From NCBI RefSeq assembly GCF_038023995.1, contig NZ_CP150660.1, forward strand, positions 1,734,501-1,798,500: 64,000 nucleotides of DNA. The letters run 5' to 3'. Positions within the stretch are counted from its first letter, which is position 1; every line of letters begins with the position of its first letter. The notes below the pieces were generated by a model that worked only from the letters and a program-made list of their open reading frames with translations, was not told the DNA's origin and did no database searches. The position numbers and the translations under genes are program-made. Shown piece after piece: positions 16,979 to 26,527 of this stretch. The DNA is from Polaribacter atrinae. GTDB taxonomy: Bacteria; Bacteroidota; Bacteroidia; Flavobacteriales; Flavobacteriaceae.

Positions 16979-17725
16979 CTATTTTTTTAAAGTTTTAAAA
17001 TAAGGAATGTAAAGCTTTAACTCATCTTTAATCATTGCAGACACTCCGTTACCTGTAATTGTTGCTCCAGCGATGGCATCTACTTCATTATCCGTTTTGT
17101 CTTCATTCATTGGATCATTATTTCCTTTCGCTACAGCAACTCCTTTAAAGTCTCCATTGCTAGAAAATAAGTGTTCTCCAATAAAATCATCCATAAAAAA
17201 ACGTTGTTTTATGTTTGCTCCTAAACCAGCCGTTTCTCCTTTATGATCAAAATAAGCACCTTGTATAACCATGTTCTTATCTATAGAAACATAAGCCCAA
17301 ATTGCATCCCAAAGTCCTTTTCCTCTAATTGGCGCAATATAAAAAGTCTCCCCATTTTTCTCACCAATAAACAAAGGTAAGCGACGTTCGTTTCCTTCTT
17401 TTGCGCTTGTTTGTTCTTTTTTAATATCAATTAAAAAAGCTTTTTCATCCTCAGTAACTTTATCACCTTGAATAACTATTTGCTTTTTAATATATTTTTT
17501 AAATTCTTCTTGAGCAATTTCTGTAGAAACAAAGTTTGCACTTGTTTCATCATTATCATTTACGCCCATAGCGTACAAGATATTTTGCTGTTTTTCTATA
17601 CGTTGATTCGCTGTTATGGTTGGTCTTAAAGACGAAGCCGTAAAAGCTAACATAGTACCAACAACTAATACCATTGCTACGGCAAAAATCATTGTATATG
17701 AATTACTATCTGTTCTCTTACTCAT
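16979..17725 (-). CDS. nqrC: Na+-translocating NADH:quinone reductase subunit C
   Basis: NqrC has one N-terminal membrane helix (residues ~10-30) and a periplasmic FMN-binding domain. The covalent FMN attachment motif is DAIAGATITGNGV near the C-terminus, with Thr222 as the predicted acceptor. The 248-residue length is normal. Adjacent to nqrB (2-bp gap) and nqrD (3-bp gap). Confidence 0.96.
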   Translation of the reverse strand: MSKRTDSNSYTMIFAVAMVLVVGTMLAFTASSLRPTITANQRIEKQQNILYAMGVNDNDETSANFVSTEIAQEEFKKYIKKQIVIQGDKVTEDEKAFLIDIKKEQTSAKEGNERRLPLFIGEKNGETFYIAPIRGKGLWDAIWAYVSIDKNMVIQGAYFDHKGETAGLGANIKQRFFMDDFIGEHLFSSNGDFKGVAVAKGNNDPMNEDKTDNEVDAIAGATITGNGVSAMIKDELKLYIPYFKTLKK

Positions 17726-17727
17726 AA

Positions 17728-18927
17728 TTAGGCAGTTTTAACTTTAGTACGTTTTAATCTTTTCTTTACATTTCCTTGTACCACATAATGGTCTATTGTT
17801 GGAGCAAAAACATTCATTAATAAGATTGCTAAGAATACTCCTTCTGGATATGCTGGGTTAAATACACGAATCATAATTGACATAAAACCAATTAAGAAAC
17901 CGTAAATCCATTTCCCTTTATTTGTTTGTGATGCCGTTACAGGATCTGTAGCCATATAAACAGCTCCAAATGCTAAACCACCAATCATTAAGTGTTCCCA
18001 CCAAACAGTATTCATTAATCCGTAAAACGAACTAGATTCTGTAATAATATCTGCTGCTACTATTTGATTAAAAATTAATCCCATAACTGCTGCTCCTAAA
18101 AATGTAGAAACAATTATTCTCCAACTTCCAATCTTAGTAAAGATTAAGAAAGCTGCTCCTAAAAGGATTAATAATGTAGATGTTTCTCCAACAGAGCCAG
18201 GAATGAATCCCATGAACTTATCAAAATTAGAATAAATTACTTCACTATTTTGAGCATAACTTCCTAAAATAGTTTCACCAGAAATTGCATCTGCAGTTCC
18301 TGCTCTATTTACAGCATCATGTACCCAAACTTTATCTCCAGACATCCAAGTTGGATATGCAAAAAACAAGAAAGCTCTAATGGTTAAAGCAGGGTTTAAG
18401 ATGTTCATTCCTGTACCACCAAAAACTTCTTTACCAATTACAACACCAAAAACGACTGCAACAGCTAACATCCATAACGGCGTATCAACTGGTACAATTA
18501 ATGGTACTAACATACCTGTTACTAAGTATCCTTCTTCTACTTCATGACCTTTTATAATAGCAAAAATAAATTCTACTCCAAGACCAATTCCGTAAGAAAC
18601 GATTACTAATGGTAATACTTTTATGATTCCAATCCAAAGGTTATCCAACGTAAAAAAGTTAGCTAATACATCTGCTCTTAAAGAACCATCTATAGCTGCG
18701 TAATGTTGAAAACCTGCATTAAACATTCCAAAAATCAAACAAGGAACTAAAGCCATAATTACCGTGTTCATGGTACGCTTTAAATCGTCTGCTGCTTTTA
18801 TATGTGTTCCTCCGTGAGTAACATCATTTGGTAAATATAAAAAGGTATGGATTGCATTAAATGCAGGAGCCATTTTAGTTCCTTTATATTTCTCTTTTAA
18901 ATTATGTAAATTTTGTTTTAAGCCCAT
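17728..18927 (-). CDS. nqrB: Na+-translocating NADH:quinone reductase subunit B
   Basis: The largest membrane subunit (399 residues, about ten helices), central to sodium translocation. The FMN attachment site is AISGETILG, with Thr ~219 as the predicted acceptor (the family motif is SGAT-like; this copy has Glu at the third position). GGTGMNILNPALTIRAFLFF is strongly conserved. It starts four bases after nqrA ends. Confidence 0.96.
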   Translation of the reverse strand: MGLKQNLHNLKEKYKGTKMAPAFNAIHTFLYLPNDVTHGGTHIKAADDLKRTMNTVIMALVPCLIFGMFNAGFQHYAAIDGSLRADVLANFFTLDNLWIGIIKVLPLVIVSYGIGLGVEFIFAIIKGHEVEEGYLVTGMLVPLIVPVDTPLWMLAVAVVFGVVIGKEVFGGTGMNILNPALTIRAFLFFAYPTWMSGDKVWVHDAVNRAGTADAISGETILGSYAQNSEVIYSNFDKFMGFIPGSVGETSTLLILLGAAFLIFTKIGSWRIIVSTFLGAAVMGLIFNQIVAADIITESSSFYGLMNTVWWEHLMIGGLAFGAVYMATDPVTASQTNKGKWIYGFLIGFMSIMIRVFNPAYPEGVFLAILLMNVFAPTIDHYVVQGNVKKRLKRTKVKTA

Positions 18928-18931
18928 AATC

Positions 18932-20281
18932 TTATCCTAATTCTTCTCTCATTAAATCTAAACCTTCACGTATTATTTTCTGGTGAGGTTGTTTAGATAC
19001 ACAAATAAATTCTGTTAGTGCAAAATCTTCTGGAGCTACTTCGTAACCTCCTAAAGCTTCCATTTCATCTAAATCTTTATACATACATGCTTTTAACAAC
19101 TGCATTGGATAAATATCTAAAGGAAAAACATTTTCGTAAGATCCTGTTACAACAAATGCTCTATGCTCTCCGTTTGTGTTTGTATTTAAATCGTATTTTT
19201 TCTTTGGTGTTAACCAAGAGAAAGTTAACGCTCTAGAGGCAGATATCTTATTAAAAACTGGTTTATTCCAACCAAATAATTCATAATCATCTCCTTCCGG
19301 GATCGCTGTAATTTGGTTATCATAATACCCTAAGAATTCAGTTTCTTTTACTTGCTTTCCAGAAAGTACGTTTCCACTAATAATTCTTGTATTATCATTT
19401 ACTAAATTTTTAGCGGTAATATCTGCAATAGTTGCTCCTGCAATTGCAGTTACATATTGAGGTTTGCTAAATTTAGAACCTGTTAAAGCAATTGTTCTAG
19501 TTGCATTAAACTTACCTGTTAAAAGTAATTCTCCAATAACAACTAAATCTTGTGGTGTAATTACCCAAACAACTTCTCCTTTATTAATAGGATCTATGTT
19601 TGCAATTTGAGTACTCACATTACCAGAAGGATGTGGACCAGAAACTTTATGCAACTCTACTCCTTTTATTTTAGATAAAGGCGAATTAGAATTTGCTCCT
19701 ACAGAAACATGTACTTTACCTTCCGTAAGTTTAGAAACCGCTGTAATTGCTGCTTGCAATTCGGCTTCTTTACCTGCTAAAGTAAAATCTAAATCTGCTG
19801 CTAAAGGTGCACTTGCATACGCTGACACAAAAATTGCTTTTGGGGCTTGATTTGGATTTGCAACCACGTCATACGGACGTTGTTTTACAAATGGCCAACA
19901 ACCAGAAGCAAATAGATGATTCTTCACCTCTTCTGCAGACATTTTAGCCGCATCTTTAGTACCGAAATCTTTATACTCTTGTGTTGAGTCTGCAGATATT
20001 TTAACTGCTAATACTTTTCTTCTTGCTCCACGTATTACCTCTTCTACCTTACCAGAAACAGGACTTGGAAATAAAATGCGTTCGTCACTTTTTGAATAAA
20101 AAAGTACTTCTCCTGCTTTTACTTCTGCTCCTTCTTTAGCAACAAGTTTAGGTGTAATTCCGTGAAAGTCTTCTGGCTTAACTGCATAAATGCTACTTAA
20201 AGAAACCTCTTTAGTAGTTTTATCTGCAGCGCCAACAAGCTTAATATCTAAGCCTTTTTTAATACGAATGTCTTTTGACAT
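18932..20281 (-). CDS. nqrA: Na+-translocating NADH:quinone reductase subunit A
   Basis: The peripheral 449-residue subunit, typical in length, beginning IRIKKGLDIKLVGAA and containing GVELHKVSGPHPSGNVSTQI and the C-terminal LDIYPMQLLKACMYKDLDEMEALG. NqrA distinguishes this complex from the related Rnf complex. First gene of the six-gene operon; the complex couples NADH oxidation to sodium export, consistent with a marine lifestyle. Confidence 0.97.
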   Translation of the reverse strand: MSKDIRIKKGLDIKLVGAADKTTKEVSLSSIYAVKPEDFHGITPKLVAKEGAEVKAGEVLFYSKSDERILFPSPVSGKVEEVIRGARRKVLAVKISADSTQEYKDFGTKDAAKMSAEEVKNHLFASGCWPFVKQRPYDVVANPNQAPKAIFVSAYASAPLAADLDFTLAGKEAELQAAITAVSKLTEGKVHVSVGANSNSPLSKIKGVELHKVSGPHPSGNVSTQIANIDPINKGEVVWVITPQDLVVIGELLLTGKFNATRTIALTGSKFSKPQYVTAIAGATIADITAKNLVNDNTRIISGNVLSGKQVKETEFLGYYDNQITAIPEGDDYELFGWNKPVFNKISASRALTFSWLTPKKKYDLNTNTNGEHRAFVVTGSYENVFPLDIYPMQLLKACMYKDLDEMEALGGYEVAPEDFALTEFICVSKQPHQKIIREGLDLMREELG

Positions 20282-20318
20282 AGTAAATTGGAATTGTTAG
20301 TTATCTTAAAAAATCAAG

Positions 20319-20326
20319 CAAATTTA
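20319..20326 (-). promoter_or_regulatory. nqr operon promoter, -7 element
   Basis: The minus-strand TAAATTTG matches TAnnTTTG, 37 nt upstream of the nqrA ATG. No -33 TTTG is evident at the consensus distance. Confidence 0.5.
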
Positions 20327-20449
20327 GGCTTTTTGCTATGTATGAATGAAACATTTTAACTTTTATCTTAAGCAAATGTCCTTATTTATAATAATTCTAA
20401 ATAGAACTGTTAAATGAAAACGTTGTAAGTATAATTTTTGGCTTAAATG

Positions 20450-20481
20450 TTGATAATTAAAATAAATGAACACTATTTTTG
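20450..20481 (+). promoter_or_regulatory. Promoter of the plug gene, close to the start codon
   Basis: TTG (20450-20452) and TATTTTTG (20474-20481) are spaced 21 nt apart. The -7 element ends four nt before the ATG at 20486, so transcription should begin at or next to the start codon. Confidence 0.6.
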
Positions 20482-20485
20482 TAAT

Positions 20486-21703
20486 ATGTATAAAAAGCTT
20501 TTAATTATTATCTTTATCCCATTTTGCTTAAATTCTTTTTCGCAAAATATAAAATCTATTCAGTTAAGACCGTTGCAAGAAAACAACTTTTCTGCCATTG
20601 TTCCTTTAGGTACTGTTTTAGAACTTTCGTTTGATGATTTAGATGCAGATAGCAAAGATTATCAATACAAAATAGAACACATGACGCATGATTGGAAACC
20701 TAGCAGAATGTCATCTAGCCAATACATTAATGGCTTTGACCAAAATACAATTATAGAGGTAACTAATTCCTTTAACACCCTACAAAGCTACTCTCATCAT
20801 TCTGTAGAAATACCGAATGTGAACACAGTAATCACCAAAAGCGGAAACTACCTTTTATCTGTTTTAAATAATTATGATGAACTTGTATTTACAAGGCGTT
20901 TTGTTTTGTACGAAAATGCAACAACCGTTGGTGTATCTGTAGAAAGAAGCAGAAATACAAAAACATTAAATACACAACAAACGGTACAGTTTTCTATAAA
21001 TCACCCAAATATTACAATCAACAATCCTAGTCAAGAAATAAATGTTGTAATCCTAAAAAATAATAATTGGAACGAAAAAATAACAGACTTACAGCCTACA
21101 TTCTTTAAACCAAATCAATTATTATACACTTATACCAACAAAACAAATTTTTGGGGAGGAAATGAGTTCCTCTACTTCGACAATAAAATTATCCGAAATA
21201 ATAGCTTAAATGTAGTTAAAGTAATTAAAGAAGATGTTTTTCATCATTATTTATATCCTTATACGTATAATGAATTTAGTGAATACAAATACAATCCAGA
21301 CATTAACGGACAATTTGTTGTTAGAACTATTGAAGCAGATGATTCTAGAACGGAAGCTGATTATGCAATGATGCACTTTTCTATTTTGGCCGATGAACCC
21401 ATTGCAAATAAAGACCTTTATGTTTACGGTGCTTTTAATGATTTTAATATTACCGAAGAAAATAGAATGCAGTATCATCCTGAAGAGAAATACTATACAG
21501 GCAGTATTCTATTAAAGCAAGGTTTTTATAATTATACTTTTGCAACTTTAAATGCTGACGGAAAAGTAAATACAAATGATATTCTAGGTTCACATTACGA
21601 AACCGAAAACGAATATACTGTAATTGTATACTACAAACCTTTTGGTAGTTTTTATGAACGTGTAATTGGCATTGGAACTGGTTTTTTCAATCAGAATAGA
21701 TAA
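20486..21703 (+). CDS. Type IX secretion system plug protein (DUF5103)
   Basis: The ~405-residue protein has a Sec signal peptide (KKLLIIIFIPFCLNSFSQ) followed by beta-rich domains. IKSIQLRPLQENNFSAIVPLG, MTHDWKPSRMSSSQYINGF and GSFYERVIGIGTG are features of the DUF5103 family. In Flavobacterium johnsoniae a member caps the periplasmic side of the SprA translocon (the 'Plug'). A T9SS role is from family knowledge. The longer frame from 20447 is rejected because its start precedes the promoter's -7 element. The three sorting-domain proteins in this window would be T9SS cargo. Confidence 0.82.
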   Translation: MYKKLLIIIFIPFCLNSFSQNIKSIQLRPLQENNFSAIVPLGTVLELSFDDLDADSKDYQYKIEHMTHDWKPSRMSSSQYINGFDQNTIIEVTNSFNTLQSYSHHSVEIPNVNTVITKSGNYLLSVLNNYDELVFTRRFVLYENATTVGVSVERSRNTKTLNTQQTVQFSINHPNITINNPSQEINVVILKNNNWNEKITDLQPTFFKPNQLLYTYTNKTNFWGGNEFLYFDNKIIRNNSLNVVKVIKEDVFHHYLYPYTYNEFSEYKYNPDINGQFVVRTIEADDSRTEADYAMMHFSILADEPIANKDLYVYGAFNDFNITEENRMQYHPEEKYYTGSILLKQGFYNYTFATLNADGKVNTNDILGSHYETENEYTVIVYYKPFGSFYERVIGIGTGFFNQNR

Positions 21704-21801
21704 ACAAAGTATTTATATTTTAACTTAAAAATGGTATCAGTTTTATATTTTTTACTTTTATTAAACTAAGACATACAGAAAACACGATTACCTACTCATT
21801 T

Positions 21802-24231
21802 ATGCAATCATTAAAAAAGAAAATTACTTTTAAAGTTATAATAGGCTACATAATATTGGGCCTTTTAGCTACTGTTGCTGGTTTTTTAGTGCTTTCTGAA
21901 TTAAAAACATTTACACAATTCCAAAAGCAAGATATCTCGGATAGAAACGTAATTGTTAAAACAGGAACCTTAATAGCCCACATATACAAAAATGAAAGTA
22001 TTGCCAGAGCTGCGTTGCAATTAAATTCTCCTTCAAAATTTAATGAATATCTAGAAGAAAATAAAAAATTAGTATCAAAAATAGATTCGTTAAGTCTTAT
22101 TGTTGCCAACAATTCTCAAGAATTTATTTTGGATAGTATTAAATTAATTATTGATAAAAAACTAAAGAATATTATCGATTTAAAAAATTTAAACACCAAC
22201 TACGACTCTAATAAACCTATTAATGAAGCTATAAATAAATTAGGCTCTATAGATTCTCTTCTTTTAAAAATTACAATAAATGATTTTATCAAAAACCCTT
22301 TATATTTTGATAATGGAACGGGTTCTAAATTAGAAAATTTTGCACTAGCATTAAACCAATATGTACCAAAAGATTCTATCAATAATATTGAACAAAAACA
22401 AATAGACTCTTTAGTTTCTATTTCTAGAAAAATGCTAAAAGAGGCTCAGAGTAAAAACAACAGCCAACGTTTTTCTCTTAGAAAAAAACAAAACGAGCTT
22501 ATAAATAATGATTTAACCATTTCTAGAAAATTACAAGAATTGTTAGAAAATCTTGAAAAAGATATCCTTTTCTATACTAGCAATATGGACAAACAACGAG
22601 AAGAAACGTTAAACCAAAGTAGAAAAATTATTCTATTAGCAGCAGGTATTAGTTTTATTATCATTATCATTTTTTCTATTATTATTCTAAGTGATTTCTG
22701 GAAAACCCAGCGCTACCGTATACAATTAGAAAAAGCGAACAGTACAACAAAATCTCTTTTAAAAAGTAGAGAACAGTTAATTTCTATGGTTAGTCATGAT
22801 TTAAGAACTCCACTAAGCACTATTTCTGGTTTTAGTGAACTACTTCAAAAATCGACAGCAAACACAAAAGACAAAAACTACTTAGACCATATTAGAAGCG
22901 CATCAACTTATATGGGGCAATTAGTAGATGACCTTTTAGAATTCTCTAAACTAGAAAATGGACATATTGCTATTGAATCTATTCCTTTTAACTTAGAAAG
23001 TTATATTAAAGAAATTATTCTGAATTCAAAAAGTATCATTCAAGATAAACCTGTTCGTTTTGTCGTTAAACAAGACAACTCCATCAACAGTCTTATTATT
23101 AGTGATCCGTTTCGTATTAAACAAATTTTATATAATTTAGTTGTAAACGCTTGTAAATTCACAAACGAAGGAACAATTACTATTGCAAGCTCTATAAAAC
23201 AACAGAACAATAAAAACACCTTAGAAATTTTAATTACGGATACCGGAATTGGCATTAGTAAAGACCAAAAAGCAACTATTTTTAAAGCTTTTAATCAGGC
23301 AGAAAATGCAAGCGACAATAATTTAAAAGGTTTTGGTTTGGGCTTAACCATTTCTAAAAAACTAGCAGAACTTTTAGGCGGAAAATTAACCTTAGATAGC
23401 AAACTGAATGTAGGTAGCACTTTTACTTTAAAAATACCCGTAAAATTATCTGACAAACCAATTACAAAAATTGAAGAAACTAAAAACACAACCACCTCTT
23501 TTAACCTAACTGCCGTTGTTGTGGAAGACGATGCATCTGTGCGTTTACTTTTAAATGCTTTTTTAAAACAATTTAATATTAAAGTATATACGTTTGAAAA
23601 TGCACAAAACGCTATTAAAGCTATTGATGAAATTTCGTATGATTTTGTAATCACGGACATTCAACTTCCAAAAATGAATGGTATCCATTTTATGGAAATC
23701 CTTAAAAATCATAAACTTTACAAAAGTCAACCGATCATCGCTATGACAGGGCGTGCAAATATTTCTAGAGAAGAGTATTTAAAAATTGGCTTTGCAGAAG
23801 TATTGATAAAACCTTTCAACTCAAAACAGCTTCAAGATGTTTTACAACTCTTTTTTAAATCGAGCAGTGTACCTCTTAAATCTAAAATAGATAACAATAG
23901 AGAGGGCTTAAGTGTTGGTTTTAGTATCGAATCTTTAAAGTCTTTTTTAGGTAACGATATCACCACCATAAAAAACACCTTAAATATTTTTTTAGAAGAC
24001 ACAAAAAATAATAGCTTACTGTTAGAAAAAGCAAAAAAGGACGCTGACATTAAGACCATAAATGAAATAAGCCATAAAATGCTTAGTATGTTTAAGCAAC
24101 TAGAAGTAAAAGCTGTAATACCTTATTTAGAGGTATTTGAAACTACTAAATCTATTGACAAAGCCAATTTTGCAGATTTTGAAAAACAATTAAATACCTT
24201 TATAATAATATTAGAAGACTACCTTAATTAA
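21802..24231 (+). CDS. Hybrid sensor histidine kinase with receiver and Hpt domains
   Basis: An 809-residue phosphorelay kinase. Two membrane helices (residues ~9-30 and ~272-298) flank a periplasmic sensor of about 240 residues of unknown type. HisKA carries His332 (SMVSHDLRTPLS); HATPase_c has N-box NACKFTNEG, G1 DTGIGIS and G2 GFGLGLTISKK; the receiver has acidic VVEDD and phospho-acceptor Asp619 (DFVITDIQLPKMNG); the C-terminal Hpt domain has His758 (EISHKMLSMFKQL). The complete His-Asp-His relay could hand phosphate to the convergent regulator at 24224-25573. The two genes overlap tail to tail by 8 bp. Confidence 0.93.
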   Translation: MQSLKKKITFKVIIGYIILGLLATVAGFLVLSELKTFTQFQKQDISDRNVIVKTGTLIAHIYKNESIARAALQLNSPSKFNEYLEENKKLVSKIDSLSLIVANNSQEFILDSIKLIIDKKLKNIIDLKNLNTNYDSNKPINEAINKLGSIDSLLLKITINDFIKNPLYFDNGTGSKLENFALALNQYVPKDSINNIEQKQIDSLVSISRKMLKEAQSKNNSQRFSLRKKQNELINNDLTISRKLQELLENLEKDILFYTSNMDKQREETLNQSRKIILLAAGISFIIIIIFSIIILSDFWKTQRYRIQLEKANSTTKSLLKSREQLISMVSHDLRTPLSTISGFSELLQKSTANTKDKNYLDHIRSASTYMGQLVDDLLEFSKLENGHIAIESIPFNLESYIKEIILNSKSIIQDKPVRFVVKQDNSINSLIISDPFRIKQILYNLVVNACKFTNEGTITIASSIKQQNNKNTLEILITDTGIGISKDQKATIFKAFNQAENASDNNLKGFGLGLTISKKLAELLGGKLTLDSKLNVGSTFTLKIPVKLSDKPITKIEETKNTTTSFNLTAVVVEDDASVRLLLNAFLKQFNIKVYTFENAQNAIKAIDEISYDFVITDIQLPKMNGIHFMEILKNHKLYKSQPIIAMTGRANISREEYLKIGFAEVLIKPFNSKQLQDVLQLFFKSSSVPLKSKIDNNREGLSVGFSIESLKSFLGNDITTIKNTLNIFLEDTKNNSLLLEKAKKDADIKTINEISHKMLSMFKQLEVKAVIPYLEVFETTKSIDKANFADFEKQLNTFIIILEDYLN

Positions 24232-25573
24232 GGTCATACTCTTTCATTTTATTATAAAGTGTCTTTCTTGTAATATTTAATAATTTTGCAGCTTGAGTTT
24301 TATTATTTCCGGCTTCTTCTAGCGCGCTAATAATAAGTACTTTTTCGTTTTCTTTTGTAGAAAATTTATTTGATGAAATAGTGTTTTCTTTTACCTTCGT
24401 TAACTCACTAGGCAAAACATCTACATCTATAATTTCTGACTTTGTTAATAAAGTAGCTCTTTTTATAACATTAGACAGCTCTCTTAAATTACCTGGCCAT
24501 TGATAATTCTGAAAAATAGTTAATACTTTTTTAGAAAAACCAATTACAGATTTATTCAATTGTTGGTTGGTCTTATTTAAAAAGAAATCTGCATACAAGA
24601 TTAAATCATCTTTTCTGTCTTTTAAATTAGGTACTTTAATAGAAAACTCATTTAAACGATGGTACAAATCCTCCCTAAAATCACCTTTTTCAACTGCCAA
24701 AAGTAAATCTTCATTAGTTGCCGTTATTAAACGAATATCAACCTTAATTTCTTTACTACTTCCAACAGGCTTAATTCTTCTTTCTTGCAAAGCACGCAAA
24801 AGTTGTATTTGATTTTCATAAGTTAAATTACCTACTTCATCTAAAAAAAGAGTTCCTCCATTTGCAGATTCGAAATGCCCAACTTTATCTTCATTAGCCC
24901 CCGTAAAAGAACCTTTTTTATGTCCGAAAAACTCGCTCGAAGCGATTTCTCTAGGTATTGCACCGCAATCTACCGCAATAAATGGTTTGTTATGTCTAGG
25001 ACTTTTTAAGTGAATTGTTTTTGCAACCACTTCTTTACCCGTACCACTTTCTCCAGTAATCAGCACAGACATATTAATGGGCGCAACCAAACAAATATAT
25101 TCATCAAGTACTTTTGATGAACTACTAATTCCTTTTACAAAACCGCTATCAGTTTTGCTACTTTCTTTTTCTTCTTGCTCTTCTTTTTCTTGATGATTGT
25201 CAACATCACCAGCCTTTTCCTCTAAAGCATTGCTAATAACTTCTAAAACTTCGCTTGGGTTAAAAGGTTTGGATATATAATCAAAAGCACCTTGTTTCAT
25301 TGCTTGTACAGCTGTAGAAACCTCTGCATAACTCGTCATTAAAACTACAGGAGTAGCGTGTTTACTTCCTTTTATTTGCTTTAATAAGGCAATCCCATCA
25401 CCATCTGGAAGTCGTAAATCTGTAAAAACTAAATCGTAGTTTTTCTTTTCTAGCTGCTGCAAAGCATTTTTTATGTTATAACTAACCTCCACAACATACT
25501 TATGTCGCTTAAGAAACTGCTTCAACATTTCTGAAAATGCTACATCATCTTCTACTAATAAAATCTCCTTCAT
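24224..25573 (-). CDS. Sigma54-dependent NtrC-type response regulator
   Basis: The 449-residue activator has a receiver (Asp52 in DLVFTDLRLP), a charged linker (residues ~122-142, EKEEQEEKESS), an AAA+ domain (Walker A GESGTGKE 174-181; sigma54 contact loop GSFTGA 221-226; GGTLFLDEVGNL) and a Fis-type helix-turn-helix at the end (NNKTQAAKLLNITRKTLYNKMKEY). The usual loop is GAFTGA; Ser replaces Ala at the second position. It is the likely partner of the convergent hybrid kinase. The five PepSY-like genes lie directly upstream on the same strand, behind a terminator. Confidence 0.94.
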   Translation of the reverse strand: MKEILLVEDDVAFSEMLKQFLKRHKYVVEVSYNIKNALQQLEKKNYDLVFTDLRLPDGDGIALLKQIKGSKHATPVVLMTSYAEVSTAVQAMKQGAFDYISKPFNPSEVLEVISNALEEKAGDVDNHQEKEEQEEKESSKTDSGFVKGISSSSKVLDEYICLVAPINMSVLITGESGTGKEVVAKTIHLKSPRHNKPFIAVDCGAIPREIASSEFFGHKKGSFTGANEDKVGHFESANGGTLFLDEVGNLTYENQIQLLRALQERRIKPVGSSKEIKVDIRLITATNEDLLLAVEKGDFREDLYHRLNEFSIKVPNLKDRKDDLILYADFFLNKTNQQLNKSVIGFSKKVLTIFQNYQWPGNLRELSNVIKRATLLTKSEIIDVDVLPSELTKVKENTISSNKFSTKENEKVLIISALEEAGNNKTQAAKLLNITRKTLYNKMKEYDLN

Positions 25574-25622
25574 AAAGCTTATACATTTCTTACAAAAATA
25601 TCAAGATAAATTGATTGTAATC

Positions 25623-25655
25623 AAAAAAAAGACATTTTAATTAAAAAATGTCTTT
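25623..25655 (-). terminator. Terminator of the PepSY-like array
   Basis: AAAGACATTTT (25628-25638) pairs with AAAATGTCTTT (25645-25655); on the minus strand it ends in a T-run. It separates the array from the regulator gene. Confidence 0.85.
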
Positions 25656-25695
25656 CTCTTTCAAAAATTGAGATTAAAGATCCTTAAGTCTTTAA

Positions 25696-26058
25696 TTACT
25701 CCGCTTTTTCTTCACTAACGTCTCCTTCTTCTTTTGCTGTAATAATATCTGTACCTTTTAACCAGTTCCCATCCTTATCTATGTAAACTACCCCTTCAGC
25801 TCCATCTGCAGTAATTTCAATTTTATACTGCTCACTTGCATTTACATAAGCTTTAAGAACTGTAGCTGTAGAAAAGTCTTTTTGAATTGCCTTCGTTACT
25901 GCTTCTGGTAATTCCTTTATTGAAACCTCTTTAAAATCATCATTCGTTACTACAACAACAATTTCGTCTACATTGTTATTAGTTAAATTGTTTGCTGCAA
26001 ATACTGATACTCCACTTGTTAAAAGTGCTACGGTTACTGTTAAAATTAATTTTCTCAT
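25696..26058 (-). CDS. PepSY-like periplasmic protein (DUF2874), array copy 1
   Basis: A 120-residue secreted protein with a Sec signal peptide (KLILTVTVALLTSGVSVFA, cleavage near FAANN) and one PepSY-like unit: FKEVSIKELPEAVTKAIQKDF, then KAYVNASEQYKIEIT, then VVYIDKDGNWLK. It has a longer acidic tail (KEEGDVSEEKAE) than its sisters. The DUF2874 family is described as beta-lactamase-inhibitor-like/PepSY-like; no ligand is known. Last of five tandem copies; signal peptide and upstream DNA are nearly identical to copies 2 and 3. Confidence 0.88.
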   Translation of the reverse strand: MRKLILTVTVALLTSGVSVFAANNLTNNNVDEIVVVVTNDDFKEVSIKELPEAVTKAIQKDFSTATVLKAYVNASEQYKIEITADGAEGVVYIDKDGNWLKGTDIITAKEEGDVSEEKAE

Positions 26059-26129
26059 GATATATGTTTTTATATTATTTATGGTTGACTATTTTAAAAT
26101 CTGTAATTACACTACTTTGGTACCCTAAC

Positions 26130-26456
26130 TTATTCTTTTACTATAACATCGGTTTCTTTTAACCAATTACCTTCTTTGTCTGCATACACTACACTTTCAG
26201 CTCCATCTAAAGTAAGTTCAAACTTATATTGCTCACTACCGTTTACATATGCCTTAATTGCTGTAGCTGTTCCAAAATCTTTTACAATTGCATTAGAAAC
26301 CGCTACTGGTAATTCTTTTACGCTTATTTCTTTAAAATCATCATTGGTTACTACAACAGTAATTTCATCTACATTGTTATTTAAATTGTTTGCTGCAAAA
26401 ACTGATACTCCACTTGTTAAAAGTGCTACGGTTACTGTTAAAATTAATTTTCTCAT
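26130..26456 (-). CDS. PepSY-like periplasmic protein (DUF2874), array copy 2
   Basis: A 108-residue secreted paralogue of copy 1, with an identical signal peptide and the same FKEISVKELPVAVSNAIVKDF / KAYVNGSEQYKFELT / VVYADKEGNWLK pattern. The upstream 70 bp (with TTATTTATGGTTGACTATTT on the plus strand) is almost the same as that before copy 1, indicating recent duplication of a gene-plus-leader unit. No TAnnTTTG element lies in that gap. Confidence 0.87.
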   Translation of the reverse strand: MRKLILTVTVALLTSGVSVFAANNLNNNVDEITVVVTNDDFKEISVKELPVAVSNAIVKDFGTATAIKAYVNGSEQYKFELTLDGAESVVYADKEGNWLKETDVIVKE

Positions 26457-26527
26457 GATATCTATTTTTTATATTATTTATGGTTGACTATTTTAAAATC
26501 TGTAATCTCACTACCTTTTAGGCTAAC

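Noticed and set aside
14207..20281. Rnf complex
   Set aside because: A canonical NqrA is present, NqrF has ferredoxin-FAD-NADH order, and the gene order is nqrABCDEF.
26059..26129. Sigma54 promoter before each PepSY-like copy
   Set aside because: The gaps before copies 1-3 have no TGGC or TTGC pair at the right spacing; only the gap before copy 5 has a partial match.
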